A stretch of DNA of 64,000 nucleotides, taken from the NCBI GenBank assembly GCA_017544805.1, contig JAFYDK010000067.1, positions 23,943 through 87,942 of the forward strand, given 5' to 3'. The position numbers and the translations under genes were made by a program. Every line of letters begins with the position of its first letter. The first letter of the stretch is position 1. Below the pieces are notes generated by a model. That model made no database searches and was not told the origin of the DNA. It worked only from the letters and a program-made list of their open reading frames with translations. This document shows positions 18,868 through 28,666 of this stretch, in pieces. The stretch is from Bacteroidales bacterium (GTDB lineage: Bacteria; Bacteroidota; Bacteroidia; Bacteroidales; UBA3824).

Positions 18868-19305
18868 ATGTTACAGCCAAAAAGAACGAAATTCAGAAAA
18901 ATGCAGAAAGGCCGCATGAGAGGTCTTGCCCAAAGAGGACATGAAATCGCATTCGGCAGTTTTGCTCTCAAAGCATTGGAGAATTTCTGGATTACGGGTC
19001 GTCAAATAGAGGCAGCCCGTCAGGCAATTTCACGTTATATGCAGCGTGAGGGTCAGATTTGGATCAGAATCTTCCCCGATAAGCCTGTAACAAAGAAACC
19101 TGCTGAGGTACGTATGGGTAAAGGTAAAGGTCAACCCGAATACTTCGTTGCCCCCGTTACTCCCGGTAGAATAATGTTTGAAGCAGACGGCGTGCCGTTC
19201 GAGATCGCTAAGGAAGCTTTCCGTTTGGCAGCTCAGAAACTTCCGATTAAAACTAAATTTGTCGTAAGACGCGATTATGTCAACCCTGCAACAAGTGTAG
19301 AATAA
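18868..19305 (+). CDS. rplP: 50S ribosomal protein L16
   Basis: A protein of 145 residues near the A-site of the 50S subunit. The start [11 protein letters not shown], then [22 protein letters not shown] and [15 protein letters not shown] (around residue 80) are canonical. One-base overlap with rpmC. Confidence 0.98.
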   Translation: MLQPKRTKFRKMQKGRMRGLAQRGHEIAFGSFALKALENFWITGRQIEAARQAISRYMQREGQIWIRIFPDKPVTKKPAEVRMGKGKGQPEYFVAPVTPGRIMFEADGVPFEIAKEAFRLAAQKLPIKTKFVVRRDYVNPATSVE

Positions 19306-19517
19306 TGAAAAAGTCAGTACAAAACAAAGAAATTAAAGAATTGACTACCGCTGAATTGGAAGAAAAACTGAATGCAGCCGTTTTGGATTACACCAAGATG
19401 AAACTCAATCACGCTATCACTCCTTTGGAGTCTCCGATTCAGATACGTGACAAAAGAAAGTATATTGCAAGGCTCAGATGTGAGCTCCGCAGCAGACAAA
19501 TTAATAACGCTCAATAA
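19305..19517 (+). CDS. rpmC: 50S ribosomal protein L29
   Basis: A protein of 70 residues, two helices, located beside L23 at the exit-tunnel rim. The sequence begins [22 protein letters not shown], the usual L29 start, and ends with [17 protein letters not shown]. Coupled to rplP by a one-base overlap. Confidence 0.95.
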   Translation: MKKSVQNKEIKELTTAELEEKLNAAVLDYTKMKLNHAITPLESPIQIRDKRKYIARLRCELRSRQINNAQ

Positions 19518-19528
19518 TTTATTTAATA

Positions 19529-19804
19529 ATGGAAGAAGTAAAGGAAGAATTGAAGCGTAACTTCAGAAAGGTACGTATCGGCGTGGTAGTAAGCAATAAA
19601 ATGGAGAAATCCATCGTTGTTGAAGTAAAACGTAAAATGAGACATCCGAAGTACGGAAAGTTTATCCTCCGTACCAAGAAGTTTATCGCTCATGATGAGA
19701 AAAACGAATGCAACGTAGGCGATACCGTAAAAATTATGGAAACCCGCCCTTTAAGCAAACGTAAAAACTGGAGATTGGTAGAAATCGTAGAAAAAGCTAA
19801 ATAA
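19529..19804 (+). CDS. rpsQ: 30S ribosomal protein S17
   Basis: A protein of 91 residues binding 16S rRNA helices 7 and 11 early in 30S assembly. An OB fold is suggested by [18 protein letters not shown], followed by HPKYGKF and [23 protein letters not shown], all typical. Gap of 6 bp to rplN. Confidence 0.97.
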   Translation: MEEVKEELKRNFRKVRIGVVVSNKMEKSIVVEVKRKMRHPKYGKFILRTKKFIAHDEKNECNVGDTVKIMETRPLSKRKNWRLVEIVEKAK

Positions 19805-19810
19805 TTTATT

Positions 19811-20176
19811 ATGATACAGCAAGAATCAAGAATGACTGTAGCTGACAACAGCGGCGCAAAAGAAGTACTCTGTATCCGTGTCCTCGGCGGAACAGGTCGC
19901 AGATATGCCTCTGTTGGCGACAAGGTGGTCGTAACCGTTAAGAGCGCAATTCCTTCCGGAGATGTAAAGAAGGGTACGGTATCGAAGGCGGTTGTGGTAC
20001 GCACCAATAAAGAAATCCGCAGACAGGACGGCTCGTATATTAGATTTGACGACAACGCCGTTGTTCTGCTAAACAATCAGGGCGAACTCAGAGGTACCCG
20101 TATTTTCGGACCGGTTGCAAGGGAACTCCGTGCTAACTATATGAAAATCGTTTCTCTGGCTCCTGAGGTTTTGTAA
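19811..20176 (+). CDS. rplN: 50S ribosomal protein L14
   Basis: A protein of 121 residues at the subunit interface. The start [20 protein letters not shown] and the conserved [20 protein letters not shown] (near residue 78) identify it. Normal length. Confidence 0.98.
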   Translation: MIQQESRMTVADNSGAKEVLCIRVLGGTGRRYASVGDKVVVTVKSAIPSGDVKKGTVSKAVVVRTNKEIRRQDGSYIRFDDNAVVLLNNQGELRGTRIFGPVARELRANYMKIVSLAPEVL

Positions 20177-20206
20177 TTTTTTAACTGTTTTTTTGAAAGT
20201 AAAAAA

Positions 20207-20539
20207 ATGAAATTGCACATTAAAAAAGGAGACACGGTAATTGTCAATTCAGGCGATTGTAAAGGCCAGAAAGGTACAGTTCTGAGGGTTCTCATCAAGA
20301 AAAACCGTGCTATCGTCGAGGGTGTAAACATGGTGAAAAAGGCAACGAAACCTTCTGCTGAAAACAATCAAGGTGGTTTCGTCGATAAAGAGGCTTCTAT
20401 CCACCTTTCTAACCTTATGCTTATCTGCCCCGAGACTGGCAAACCTACCCGTATCGGCAGAAAAGTTGTTGAGGCAGACGGCGTAAAAAGATTAGTACGT
20501 TATTCAAAAAAATCAGAAAATAAAAAGGAGATAAAGTAA
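20207..20539 (+). CDS. rplX: 50S ribosomal protein L24
   Basis: A protein of 110 residues involved in 50S assembly initiation. The KOW motif lies at [20 protein letters not shown] (residues 5-24). [18 protein letters not shown] is the usual C-terminal half. It ends 1 bp before rplE. Confidence 0.97.
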   Translation: MKLHIKKGDTVIVNSGDCKGQKGTVLRVLIKKNRAIVEGVNMVKKATKPSAENNQGGFVDKEASIHLSNLMLICPETGKPTRIGRKVVEADGVKRLVRYSKKSENKKEIK

Positions 20540-20540
20540 A

Positions 20541-21086
20541 ATGCAATACGTACCATCTTTAAAGAAAAAGTATAGGGAAGAAATAGTTCCCGCACTTAAA
20601 AAAGAGTTCGGCTACAAGAGTGTTATGCAGGCTCCCAAATTGGTTAAAATCGTTATCAACCAAGGTATCGGTGATGCTACCGCTGATAAAAAAATCGTTG
20701 ACACTTCAATGGCCGAGATTACTGCCATTAGCGGTCAGAAACCCGTTACGGCTCTTTCAAGAAAGGATATTTCTAACTTCCATTTGAGAAAAGGTATGCC
20801 GATCGGAGTTATGGTAACTTTGAGACATGACCGTATGTACGAATTCCTCGAAAGGTTGATTGCTATCGCCCTTCCTCGTATCCGTGATTTCAACGGTATC
20901 AGTGGAAAATTTGACGGCAGAGGTAATTATACCCTCGGTATCAAAGAACAAATCATTTTCCCGGAAATCGATATTGACAAAGTCAACAAGATTATGGGTA
21001 TGAATATAACTTTCGTTACCACGGCAAACACCGATGAAGAAGGATTCAAATTATTGCAAAATTTTGGTTTACCGTTCAAAAAGTAA
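20541..21086 (+). CDS. rplE: 50S ribosomal protein L5
   Basis: A protein of 181 residues that binds 5S rRNA and contacts P-site tRNA. Family motifs are [12 protein letters not shown] (near 34), [19 protein letters not shown] (near 62) and [13 protein letters not shown]. The C-terminus has the conserved [19 protein letters not shown]. Confidence 0.98.
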   Translation: MQYVPSLKKKYREEIVPALKKEFGYKSVMQAPKLVKIVINQGIGDATADKKIVDTSMAEITAISGQKPVTALSRKDISNFHLRKGMPIGVMVTLRHDRMYEFLERLIAIALPRIRDFNGISGKFDGRGNYTLGIKEQIIFPEIDIDKVNKIMGMNITFVTTANTDEEGFKLLQNFGLPFKK

Positions 21087-21092
21087 TAATAA

Positions 21093-21362
21093 ATGGCAAA
21101 AGAATCAATGAAAGCGCGCGAGGTAAAGCGTGCAAAACTTATAGCTAAATACGCTGCTAAGAGGGAGGCTCTTAAACAAGCTGGCGATTATGTCGGACTT
21201 CAGAAACTTCCGCGCAACTCTAATCCTATCAGACTTCACAATCGTTGTAAACTTTCTGGTAGGCCTAAGGGTTATATCAGAATGTTCGGCATCAGCCGTA
21301 TGCAGTTCCGTGAAATGGCCTCTAACGGTCTCTTACCGGGCGTTAAAAAAGCAAGTTGGTAA
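21093..21362 (+). CDS. rpsN: 30S ribosomal protein S14, long zinc-free form
   Basis: A protein of 89 residues. This is the long form without the zinc-binding CxxC...CxxC ribbon; only one cysteine is present. The C-terminal half [27 protein letters not shown] is diagnostic across its length (residues about 51-76). Position between rplE and rpsH is standard. Confidence 0.97.
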   Translation: MAKESMKAREVKRAKLIAKYAAKREALKQAGDYVGLQKLPRNSNPIRLHNRCKLSGRPKGYIRMFGISRMQFREMASNGLLPGVKKASW

Positions 21363-21386
21363 TTTTATTTTAAAATTTAAAGAAAA

Positions 21387-21776
21387 ATGACAGATACTAT
21401 TGCAGATTTCTTGACCCGCATTAGAAACGCCGTGATGGCAAAACACAGAATTGTAGAGGTACCTACGAGCAAGGTAAAAAAGGAAATTACCAAGATACTT
21501 TTTCAGAAAGGTTATATTCTGAGTTACAAGTTTGATGATGAAAACAGAGCTATCAAAATCGCTTTGAAATACAATCCCCAAACTAAAGTATCTGCTATCC
21601 AAAGCATTACCAGAGTTTCAACTCCGGGTTTGCGTAAGTACGAGGGTTGCAAAGAGTTGCCTAGAGTTCTCAACGGACTTGGCATCGCAATCGTTTCTAC
21701 TTCCAAAGGTATTATGACCGACAAAGAAGCAAGAGTGCAGAATGTCGGCGGTGAGGTAATTTGTTACGTTTATTAA
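21387..21776 (+). CDS. rpsH: 30S ribosomal protein S8
   Basis: A protein of 129 residues that organises the 16S central domain and, in enterobacteria, represses the spc operon. It starts [18 protein letters not shown] and ends [21 protein letters not shown], both canonical. No S8-binding leader was recognised by eye. Confidence 0.98.
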   Translation: MTDTIADFLTRIRNAVMAKHRIVEVPTSKVKKEITKILFQKGYILSYKFDDENRAIKIALKYNPQTKVSAIQSITRVSTPGLRKYEGCKELPRVLNGLGIAIVSTSKGIMTDKEARVQNVGGEVICYVY

Positions 21777-21796
21777 TAAATTAGGTATATAAAAAA

Positions 21797-22360
21797 ATGT
21801 CAAGAATTGGTAAATTGCCCGTTCATATTCCCGCAGGGGTGCAAGTAACCGTAGACGACAAAAATCACACTATCGTCGTTAAAGGCAAGCTTGGTGAATT
21901 GAGGCAGAAAGTAAATCCTGATATTAAAGTAGAAGTTGAGGACAATACCTTGAAAGTATCTCGTCCTACCGACGACAAAATGCACAGGTCATTGCATGGT
22001 CTTTACAGGGCTTTGATAGCCAATATGGTAAAAGGCGTTAGCGAAGGATTTACTATTAAACAGGAAATGGTCGGTGTCGGCTACAGAGCTACCTCTCAAG
22101 GTCAGCTGCTTGATATTTCCGTTGGTTATTCGCACAATATACTTATGGAACTTCCTGAAGAAGTTAAAGTAAGTGTTGTAACAGAAAAACGTTCTAATCC
22201 GATTATTACTCTTACGAGTTGCGACAAACAGCTTTTAGGACAAGTTGCGGCTAAGATTCGTTCATTCCGCGCTCCTGAGCCTTACAAAGGTAAAGGTATT
22301 AAGTTTGTTGATGAAGTGCTTCGTAGAAAAGCCGGCAAGACGGCATCTTCTTCTAAGTAG
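21797..22360 (+). CDS. rplF: 50S ribosomal protein L6
   Basis: A protein of 187 residues with two related alpha/beta domains, located near the sarcin-ricin loop. The start MSRIGKLPVHIPAGV and the C-terminal IRSFRAPEPYKGKGIKFVDE (residues about 154-173) identify it. Confidence 0.98.
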   Translation: MSRIGKLPVHIPAGVQVTVDDKNHTIVVKGKLGELRQKVNPDIKVEVEDNTLKVSRPTDDKMHRSLHGLYRALIANMVKGVSEGFTIKQEMVGVGYRATSQGQLLDISVGYSHNILMELPEEVKVSVVTEKRSNPIITLTSCDKQLLGQVAAKIRSFRAPEPYKGKGIKFVDEVLRRKAGKTASSSK

Positions 22361-22396
22361 TAACCGGGCTTAATTAATCAAAAAAATTGTAGTAAA

Positions 22397-22753
22397 ATGG
22401 CTTTATCTAAGCAGGAAAGAAGACAAAGAATTAAATACCGCATACGCAAAAAAATTTCCGGTACGCCTGAGCGTCCCAGACTTTGCGTTTTCAGAAGCAA
22501 TAAAAATATCTTTGTACAGTTAATTGACGATGTTAACGGTAAAACATTAGTCGCAACCTCTTCAAGAGTAAAAGAGATTTCTGAGCAGAAGGTAACGAAA
22601 ACCGAACAGGCTGCTTTAGTAGGCAAGGCTATTGCTGAAAAAGCAAAAGCAGCCGGAATCAACGACGTTGTTTTCGACAGAAACGGTTATTTGTATCACG
22701 GCAGGGTTAAGTCTTTGGCTGAAGCTGCCCGCGAAGGCGGTTTAAATTTCTAA
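22397..22753 (+). CDS. rplR: 50S ribosomal protein L18
   Basis: A protein of 118 residues that binds 5S rRNA with L5 and L25. The basic N-terminus ([20 protein letters not shown]) and the C-terminus [19 protein letters not shown] are typical. Confidence 0.98.
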   Translation: MALSKQERRQRIKYRIRKKISGTPERPRLCVFRSNKNIFVQLIDDVNGKTLVATSSRVKEISEQKVTKTEQAALVGKAIAEKAKAAGINDVVFDRNGYLYHGRVKSLAEAAREGGLNF

Positions 22754-22760
22754 TTAAATT

Positions 22761-23279
22761 ATGGCAACACAAAGTATCAGAAAAGTTAAAACTAACGATT
22801 TGGAGCTTAAAGATAGGCTTGTTAAAGTAAATCGTGTTACTAAGGTTACCAAAGGCGGCCGTACATTTACTTTCGCGGCTATCGTTGTAGTAGGTAACGA
22901 AAACGGTATCGTAGGTTACGGACTCGGCAAAGCTAACGAAGTAGCAACCGCAGTTGCAAAAGGCGTTGAAGACGCTAAGAAAAACCTTATCCGTGTTCCC
23001 ATTTACAAAGGCACTATTCCTCACGAGCAGGTTGCCAAATTCGGCGGTGCCGATATTTTAATCAAACCTGCCACCAGCGGTACCGGTGTTAAAGCCGGTG
23101 GTGCTATGCGTGCCGTTTTGGAGAGCGTTGGCGTTAAAGACGTTTTGGCTAAATCAAAAGGTTCTTCTAATCCCCACAACCTCGTAAAAGCGACTATCAA
23201 AGCTCTTTCTATGTTGAGAGATGCAAGCCTCGTTTCTCAGTACAGAGGTGTTGATGTCAATACGGTATTTAACGGTTAA
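22761..23279 (+). CDS. rpsE: 30S ribosomal protein S5
   Basis: A protein of 172 residues at the mRNA entry site, important for fidelity. The S5 signature lies in [20 protein letters not shown] and [19 protein letters not shown] (residues about 22-61). The C-terminal domain carries [21 protein letters not shown]. Normal length. Confidence 0.98.
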   Translation: MATQSIRKVKTNDLELKDRLVKVNRVTKVTKGGRTFTFAAIVVVGNENGIVGYGLGKANEVATAVAKGVEDAKKNLIRVPIYKGTIPHEQVAKFGGADILIKPATSGTGVKAGGAMRAVLESVGVKDVLAKSKGSSNPHNLVKATIKALSMLRDASLVSQYRGVDVNTVFNG

Positions 23280-23302
23280 TTATTTAAAAATTTTTAACTC
23301 AG

Positions 23303-23485
23303 ATGAAAATAAAAGTAACTCAGGTCCGCAGCAAAATCGGCTGGCCTAAAGATCAAAAGGCGACTTTGGAGTCTTTGGGACTTAGGAAAATCGGACAAAG
23401 TGTCGTACTCGAAAACACACCTTGTAACTTGGGTAAGGTGAACAAAGTAAGACACCTTTTAAAAATTGAAAATATTAACGAATAA
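23303..23485 (+). CDS. rpmD: 50S ribosomal protein L30
   Basis: A protein of 60 residues. MKIKVTQVRSKIGWPKDQKATLESLGL with RKIGQSV is the L30 pattern. It sits between rpsE and rplO as usual. Confidence 0.96.
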   Translation: MKIKVTQVRSKIGWPKDQKATLESLGLRKIGQSVVLENTPCNLGKVNKVRHLLKIENINE

Positions 23486-23501
23486 TATTTAGAGTATAAT
23501 T

Positions 23502-23948
23502 ATGAACTTGTCACAATTAAGACCCGCTAAAGGTTCTTCTCATACAAAGAAGAGATTAGGAAGAGGTCAGGGCTCGGGTTGGGGCGGCACCTCTACGAGA
23601 GGTCATAAGGGTGCAAAATCCCGTTCTGGCTACTCTCATAAAGTAGGTTTTGAAGGTGGTCAGATGCCCCTTCAAAGACGTGTTCCTAAATTCGGGTTCA
23701 ACAACGTTAATAGGGTTGAATACAGAGTAATCAATGTTTCTGATCTTGAAACCCTCGCAAACAAATTGAATATCGCTGATATTACAATTGAGGTTCTTCA
23801 GAAAGAAGGTTTGATTTCTAAAAATGACATTGTAAAAGTTTTGGGTAACGGTAAACTTACAAAGAAACTTAATGTTACGGCAAACGCTTTTTCAAAGTCA
23901 GCTAAAGAAGCAATCGAAGCTTTGAACGGAACTGTTAATACGTTGTAA
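23502..23948 (+). CDS. rplO: 50S ribosomal protein L15
   Basis: A protein of 148 residues involved in late 50S assembly. The Gly/Arg-rich N-terminus (KKRLGRGQGSGWGGTSTRGH, residues about 17-36) and EGGQMPLQRRVPKFGF are hallmarks. It ends 12 bp before secY. Confidence 0.98.
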   Translation: MNLSQLRPAKGSSHTKKRLGRGQGSGWGGTSTRGHKGAKSRSGYSHKVGFEGGQMPLQRRVPKFGFNNVNRVEYRVINVSDLETLANKLNIADITIEVLQKEGLISKNDIVKVLGNGKLTKKLNVTANAFSKSAKEAIEALNGTVNTL

Positions 23949-23960
23949 AAATTTTTTTTG

Positions 23961-25304
23961 ATGAAAAACTTTATTCAGACACTTAAAAACATTTGGAGAA
24001 TAGAAGATCTCCGTAACAGAATACTTGCAACTTTGTCTTTGATTATGGTCTATAGAATCGGTGCACATATCGTGTTGCCGGGCATAGACCCGAATCAAAT
24101 CGGACAGTTGTCGGAGCAGACAAAGGACGGAATCATGTCTATTCTCAATATGTTTTCCGGTGGTGCATTTGCTAATGCTTCAATTTTTGCTTTAGGTATC
24201 ATGCCTTATATTACGGCATCGATTATCGTGCAGCTTTTGGGTATGGCAGTGCCGTATTTCCAAAGACTTCAGAGAGAAGGTGAAAGCGGCAGAAGAAAAA
24301 TCAACCGTATAATTCGTCTTTTGACGGTCGGAGTGCTTTTTGTTCAAGCGCCGAGTTACCTTATCAATTTGCATTATCAACTTCCTGATTCTGCATTTTT
24401 GACTTCAGGTTTTTGGGGATTTACCTTCCCGTCAGTAATTATCTTGACGGCAGGCACCATGTTTATTATGTGGCTGGGTGAACGTATCACGGATAAAGGT
24501 ATCGGAAACGGTATTTCGCTCTTGATTATGATTGGTATTATTGCAAGATTTCCGTTTGCACTCGGTGCTGAGGTTGCATCTAAGTTCGGTGAAACTGCCG
24601 GCGGCGGTGCAATTGCTCTTATCGTGGAACTTGTAATGCTTCTCTTAGTCTTTGTCGTTTCCATTCTTCTTGTGCAGGGAACACGAAAAATTCCCGTACA
24701 GTATGCAAAGAGAATTATCGGCAATAAACAATATGGCGGTGTAAGACAATATATTCCGCTTAAAGTGAATGCAGCCGGCGTTATGCCTATCATTTTTGCA
24801 CAGGCATTAATGTTTATTCCTCTTATGTTTACCCATTTTAACTCTGATGTTACCAGCGGTATCGCATCGGCTTTCGCTGACTTTACCGGTTTTTGGTACA
24901 ATTTTACTTTTGCCTTGTTGGTGATTGTGTTTACCTATTTCTACACGGCAATCACTTTTAGTCCCCAGCAAATGGCAGAGGATATGAAAAAAAGAGGTGG
25001 CTATATTCCGGGAGTAAAACCCGGTCGTAAGACTGTAGAATTCCTTGATGACATCATGTCAAGAATTACTTTCCCCGGTTCTATTTTCCTTGCATTTATA
25101 GCCATACTTCCTGTTTTTGCTATTCTTTGCCATGTCAACAATCAGTTTGCTCAGTTTTACGGTGGAACTTCGTTGTTGATTATGGTAGGTGTAATACTTG
25201 ATACGTTGCAGCAGATAGAATCCCACCTTTTGATGCGTCATTATGACGGTTTGATGAAAGGCGGAAGAATTAAAGGCCGTACAGGTTCGGTTGCTGCTTT
25301 GTAA
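23961..25304 (+). CDS. secY: Protein translocase channel subunit SecY
   Basis: Ten-helix membrane protein of 447 residues forming the Sec translocation pore. Motifs are RIGAHIVLPGID (TM1/plug region), GIMPYITASIIVQLL (TM2), the cytoplasmic QREGESGRRKINR, ILLVQGTRKIPVQYAKR (loop) and FSPQQMAEDMKKRGGYIPGVKPG, all standard. I chose the ATG at 23961; a TTG immediately upstream gives no better start. It is the last gene of the spc block and is followed by a strong hairpin. The methionine aminopeptidase gene (map) that often follows in Bacteroidales is absent here. Confidence 0.97.
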   Translation: MKNFIQTLKNIWRIEDLRNRILATLSLIMVYRIGAHIVLPGIDPNQIGQLSEQTKDGIMSILNMFSGGAFANASIFALGIMPYITASIIVQLLGMAVPYFQRLQREGESGRRKINRIIRLLTVGVLFVQAPSYLINLHYQLPDSAFLTSGFWGFTFPSVIILTAGTMFIMWLGERITDKGIGNGISLLIMIGIIARFPFALGAEVASKFGETAGGGAIALIVELVMLLLVFVVSILLVQGTRKIPVQYAKRIIGNKQYGGVRQYIPLKVNAAGVMPIIFAQALMFIPLMFTHFNSDVTSGIASAFADFTGFWYNFTFALLVIVFTYFYTAITFSPQQMAEDMKKRGGYIPGVKPGRKTVEFLDDIMSRITFPGSIFLAFIAILPVFAILCHVNNQFAQFYGGTSLLIMVGVILDTLQQIESHLLMRHYDGLMKGGRIKGRTGSVAAL

Positions 25305-25386
25305 GTTTTATACCTGAAATAGAGCAAAAGGTAATTTGATTTTTGCAAAGTTTATATAAGAAGGTATTCGTTTATAAAACATTCTG

Positions 25387-25423
25387 TTCTTCAGTCCGCA
25401 CGGATTGATTGCGGACTGAAGAA
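25387..25423 (+). terminator. Strong hairpin downstream of secY
   Basis: A perfect 14-bp stem: left arm TTCTTCAGTCCGCA (25387-25400), 9-nt loop, right arm TGCGGACTGAAGAA (25410-25423). It is followed by a T-rich stretch with only short runs (ATTGTTTTATTTA). It probably ends or attenuates the spc transcript, or acts as a 3' stabiliser. Confidence 0.7.
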
Positions 25424-25522
25424 TCGAATTGTTTTATTTAACTTTCTGTAAAGAATGTTTTTGCCCGGATTTGTTTTTGCCGGATTTTTTTTGAAAAAAT
25501 TGAAAATATCCTTCCGATAAGT

Positions 25523-25553
25523 TTTGCAATTTGGCGATAATATTTTAATTTTG
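25523..25553 (+). promoter_or_regulatory. Promoter of the infA/alpha operon
   Basis: TTTG at 25523-25526, 19-bp spacer, perfect -7 box TAATTTTG at 25546-25553. This is a full match to the Bacteroidota consensus. The predicted leader of about 120 nt before infA could hold regulation. Confidence 0.75.
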
Positions 25554-25683
25554 CGGCGTGATTGGCGGCTGATTTTAAGGTTTTAAATCTTAAAATACTG
25601 AAAATAAGAATATTACCGCTAAAATGATTTAGGTAGGTGATTAAAATTTTAACGAAGATTGTTGAATCTTTATAAAAGAAATA

Positions 25684-25902
25684 ATGGCTAAACAGACCTC
25701 AATAGAAAAAGACGGTAAAATTATTGAAGCATTGTCTAATGCAATGTTTAGGGTTGAATTGGAAAATGGGCATTTGATAATTGCTCATATTTCGGGTAAA
25801 ATGCGTCAGCATTATATCAGAATTCTTCCCGGTGACAGAGTGAAAGTGGAAATGTCTCCTTACGATTTGACGAAGGGACGAATATCTTTTAGGTATAAAT
25901 AA
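25684..25902 (+). CDS. infA: Translation initiation factor IF-1
   Basis: A protein of 72 residues with a single S1/OB domain that binds the 30S A-site during initiation. [22 protein letters not shown] and [17 protein letters not shown], with [14 protein letters not shown] at the end, are canonical. First gene after its own promoter; rpmJ follows 18 bp later. Confidence 0.98.
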   Translation: MAKQTSIEKDGKIIEALSNAMFRVELENGHLIIAHISGKMRQHYIRILPGDRVKVEMSPYDLTKGRISFRYK

Positions 25903-25920
25903 AAAAGTTAAGTAAATAAA

Positions 25921-26037
25921 ATGAAAGTTAGAACATCTGTTAAAAAAAGATCTGCTGACTGCAAAGTTGTAAGAAGGAAGGGCAGAGTTTACATTATATG
26001 TAAATCTAATCCTAAATTTAAACAGCGTCAGGGTTAA
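25921..26037 (+). CDS. rpmJ: 50S ribosomal protein L36
   Basis: A 38-residue gene easily missed because of its size. It begins [15 protein letters not shown] and ends NPKFKQRQG, the usual L36 ends. Of the zinc-ligand pattern C-x2-C...C-x4-H only Cys14 and Cys27 remain; the first Cys and the His are replaced, so it probably does not bind zinc. The place between infA and rpsM is standard. Confidence 0.95.
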   Translation: MKVRTSVKKRSADCKVVRRKGRVYIICKSNPKFKQRQG

Positions 26038-26054
26038 TTTTTGTTAAATTATGT

Positions 26055-26083
26055 TTTGCATTGCAAATTTATTAATATCTTTG
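26055..26083 (+). promoter_or_regulatory. Internal promoter upstream of rpsM
   Basis: TTTG at 26055-26058, 17-bp spacer, -7 box TATCTTTG at 26076-26083 (perfect TAnnTTTG). It would start about 35 nt before rpsM and could supply rpsM-rpsK-rpsD-rpoA-rplQ independently of infA. Confidence 0.6.
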
Positions 26084-26124
26084 CACTCGCAAAATAATGA
26101 AAATTCTGTAAAAAATTAAAAATA

Positions 26125-26502
26125 ATGGCACGAATTGTTGGTGTAGATTTACCAAAAAACAAACGCGGTGAAATCGGTCTTACCTATATTTACGGTATCG
26201 GTCGCCAGAGAGCTAATCAAATCCTTTCTGAAGCCGGAATTGATAAAGATATTAAGGTTCAGGACTGGAACGATGATCAAATCGCTAAAATCCGTCAGAT
26301 TATCAATGATAATTTCAAGGTAGAAGGCGAGTTGCGCTCAGAGGTTGCGATGAATATCAAACGTCTTATGGATATAGGATGTTACAGAGGTATTCGTCAT
26401 CGTAACGGACTTCCTGTAAGAGGTCAAAAGACCAAAAACAACGCACGTACACGCAAGGGTAAGAAGAAAACCGTTGCAAATAAGAAGAAAGCTACTAAAT
26501 AA
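26125..26502 (+). CDS. rpsM: 30S ribosomal protein S13
   Basis: A protein of 125 residues in the 30S head, contacting the P-site tRNA and the 50S bridge. It starts [21 protein letters not shown] with YGIGRQRA; the conserved [19 protein letters not shown] is at about residues 90-108, followed by a basic tail. Confidence 0.98.
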   Translation: MARIVGVDLPKNKRGEIGLTYIYGIGRQRANQILSEAGIDKDIKVQDWNDDQIAKIRQIINDNFKVEGELRSEVAMNIKRLMDIGCYRGIRHRNGLPVRGQKTKNNARTRKGKKKTVANKKKATK

Positions 26503-26512
26503 AGTTTAGAAA

Positions 26513-26902
26513 ATGGCACAAAAAAGTAAAGTAACGAGAAAGAGAGTTGTTAAAGTAGAGGCAACGGGCGAGGCTCATATCCATTCTTCTTTCAACAATA
26601 TTATAATCTCTTTGACCAACGCTTCGGGGGAAGTTATATCTTGGGCATCTGCCGGAAAGATGGGCTTCAAAGGTTCTAAAAAGAACACTCCCTATGCAGC
26701 GCAATTGGCAGCAGCAGAATGCGCAAAGACTGCCTTCGATTTAGGACTCCGCAAGGTTAAGGTTTATGTAAAAGGTCCGGGAAGCGGTCGTGAAGCTGCT
26801 ATCCGTTCTATTCATACCTCTGGCGTTGAAGTAGTAGAAATTATTGATGTAACTCCTTTGCCTCATAACGGATGCCGTCCGGCTAAGAGAAGAAGAGTAT
26901 AA
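26513..26902 (+). CDS. rpsK: 30S ribosomal protein S11
   Basis: A protein of 129 residues on the 30S platform. [39 protein letters not shown] and the end [18 protein letters not shown] are canonical. Confidence 0.98.
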   Translation: MAQKSKVTRKRVVKVEATGEAHIHSSFNNIIISLTNASGEVISWASAGKMGFKGSKKNTPYAAQLAAAECAKTAFDLGLRKVKVYVKGPGSGREAAIRSIHTSGVEVVEIIDVTPLPHNGCRPAKRRRV

Positions 26903-26936
26903 TTTTTTAAGAACCAAATTAAAAATTATTACAAAA

Positions 26937-27545
26937 ATGGCAAGATATACAGGTCCTAAATCAAAAATAGCAAGAAAATTCGGCGAACCGATATTCGGCA
27001 CGGATAAATATTTGGACAGAAAGGGCTATCCTCCGGGACAGCACGGCTTGGAAAAGAAACGCAAAAAAGTATCAGAATATGGCACTCAGTTGAAAGAAAA
27101 ACAGAAAGCCAAATATACTTATGGTGTTTTGGAACGTCAGTTCTCTAATCTCTTCAAAAAAGCTCAAAGAGCAAACGGCGTTACTGGTGAAGTTTTGATT
27201 CAACTTCTTGAAAGCCGTCTTGATAATGTAGTTTACAGATTGGGTATTGCTCCTACAAGACCGGCTGCAAGACAATTGGTTGCTCACAGACACATTGTTG
27301 TAAACGGTGAGGTTTGCGGTATTCCTTCTTATCAAGTAAAAGAAGGAGACATCGTGGGCGTAAGAGAAAAATCTAAAGCTCTTGAGGTAATCGTAAATTC
27401 TGTTCAGGGTGCTAACCGTTCACGTTACAATTGGTTGGAATGGGACGGCTCTCAAATGGCAGGCAAATTTATGAATGTTCCTGCAAGGGAAGATATTCCT
27501 GAAAATATTAAGGAACAGCTCATAGTCGAACTTTATTCTAAATAA
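26937..27545 (+). CDS. rpsD: 30S ribosomal protein S4
   Basis: A protein of 202 residues that starts 30S assembly. The N-terminus [21 protein letters not shown] and the S4 RNA-binding domain ([20 protein letters not shown], residues about 87-107) are clear. In enterobacteria S4 represses the alpha operon; here a structured 91-bp gap separates it from rpoA. Confidence 0.98.
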   Translation: MARYTGPKSKIARKFGEPIFGTDKYLDRKGYPPGQHGLEKKRKKVSEYGTQLKEKQKAKYTYGVLERQFSNLFKKAQRANGVTGEVLIQLLESRLDNVVYRLGIAPTRPAARQLVAHRHIVVNGEVCGIPSYQVKEGDIVGVREKSKALEVIVNSVQGANRSRYNWLEWDGSQMAGKFMNVPAREDIPENIKEQLIVELYSK

Positions 27546-27552
27546 TATTTTT

Positions 27553-27599
27553 ACGGCGGATGCAAGGAGTTATTTTTATTCTCTTTGTGTCCTTACCGT
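27553..27599 (+). promoter_or_regulatory. Long hairpin in the rpsD-rpoA gap
   Basis: GGATGCAAGGAG (27558-27569) can pair along its whole length with CTCTTTGTGTCC (27581-27592): 12 bp, four of them G-U, around an 11-nt AT-rich loop. An outer ACGG (27553-27556) / CCGT (27596-27599) extends the stem. A short T-rich segment follows. It may attenuate transcription into rpoA, mark an RNA processing site, or be an S4-type control element. Confidence 0.55.
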
Positions 27600-27636
27600 T
27601 TGTTTTTACCGGAAAATTATAAATTAAATAATTCAA

Positions 27637-28629
27637 ATGGCAATATTAGCTTTTCAAAAGCCTGACAAGGTGGTAATGTTGGAGTCGGACGAGACCTTCG
27701 GAAAATTCGAGTTCCGTCCTCTCGAACCCGGTTTCGGTATAACTATCGGCAATGCGTTAAGGCGTATATTACTTTCCTCATTGGAAGGTTTTGCAATCAC
27801 CTCTATTCGTATAGAGGGCGTAGACCACGAATTTTCAACTATTCCGGGCGTTATTGAGGATGTTACCGAAATAATTCTGAATATCAAAAAGATACGTTTC
27901 AAACAAATCGTTGACGGGCAGAATTTTGAAAAGGCAGTTATCACTATCAGCGGTCAGGAACAATTCAAGGCGGGGGATATTGAAAAATTCTTAACGAATT
28001 TCAAAATCCTTAATCCTACACAGTTGATTTGCAACATCGACCCCTCTACAAAACTTACAATGGAAATCACCATCAATAAGGGTAGGGGATACGTGCCTGC
28101 TGACGAAAACAAAATTGCCGACAGCGAAATCGGTGTCATTGCTGTGGATTCTATTTACACTCCTATCAGAAACGTTAAATACGTTACTGAAAACTATAGG
28201 GTGGAGCAAAAAACTGACTATGAAAAGTTGGTTATTGAGGTCTTGACTGACGGCTCTATTCAGCCTAAAGAGGCCTTGAAAGAAGCAGCTAAGATACTTA
28301 TTCATCACTTTATGCTGTTCTCGGACGAAAAGATTACTATTGATTCTACCGAACAGTCTGGAGGTGAGGAATTTGACGAGCAGATACTTCATATGCGTCA
28401 GCTCCTTAAGACTAAACTCGTGGATTTGGATCTTTCTGTCAGAGCTCTCAACTGTTTGAAAGCTGCTGATGTTGAAACTCTCGCTGAATTGGTTGTTTTC
28501 AACAAGAACGACCTATTGAAGTTCCGCAATTTCGGTAAAAAATCTCTTACCGAACTTGATGACTTGCTCGCTAATTTGGATTTGAGTTTCGGTATGGATA
28601 TTTCTAAGTACAAACTTGACAAAGATTAA
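27637..28629 (+). CDS. rpoA: DNA-directed RNA polymerase alpha subunit
   Basis: A protein of 330 residues that nucleates RNA polymerase assembly. The N-terminal domain has [20 protein letters not shown] (residues about 27-46), the dimerisation signature. After a linker comes the C-terminal domain ([20 protein letters not shown], then [15 protein letters not shown]), which contacts regulators and upstream DNA. Normal length. Confidence 0.99.
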   Translation: MAILAFQKPDKVVMLESDETFGKFEFRPLEPGFGITIGNALRRILLSSLEGFAITSIRIEGVDHEFSTIPGVIEDVTEIILNIKKIRFKQIVDGQNFEKAVITISGQEQFKAGDIEKFLTNFKILNPTQLICNIDPSTKLTMEITINKGRGYVPADENKIADSEIGVIAVDSIYTPIRNVKYVTENYRVEQKTDYEKLVIEVLTDGSIQPKEALKEAAKILIHHFMLFSDEKITIDSTEQSGGEEFDEQILHMRQLLKTKLVDLDLSVRALNCLKAADVETLAELVVFNKNDLLKFRNFGKKSLTELDDLLANLDLSFGMDISKYKLDKD

Positions 28630-28666
28630 TATTAACGGGCAGTGATGCTCTATAATTAATAAAAAA

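Larger units (their letters stand above)
25305..25683. other. Non-coding region between secY and infA
   Basis: No gene is seen. It contains the secY hairpin (25387-25423), the infA promoter (25523-25553) and a leader of about 120 nt. The leader can fold: ATTTTAAG (25572-25579) pairs perfectly with CTTAAAAT (25589-25596), and GCGG (25565-25568) could close with CCGC (25616-25619). The place is where map, and in other phyla adk, would lie. Confidence 0.6.

Noticed and set aside
24377..24901. 174-codon open frame antisense to secY
   Set aside because: It lies fully inside secY on the other strand, has no family features and an amino-acid composition expected from a mirrored membrane-protein gene.
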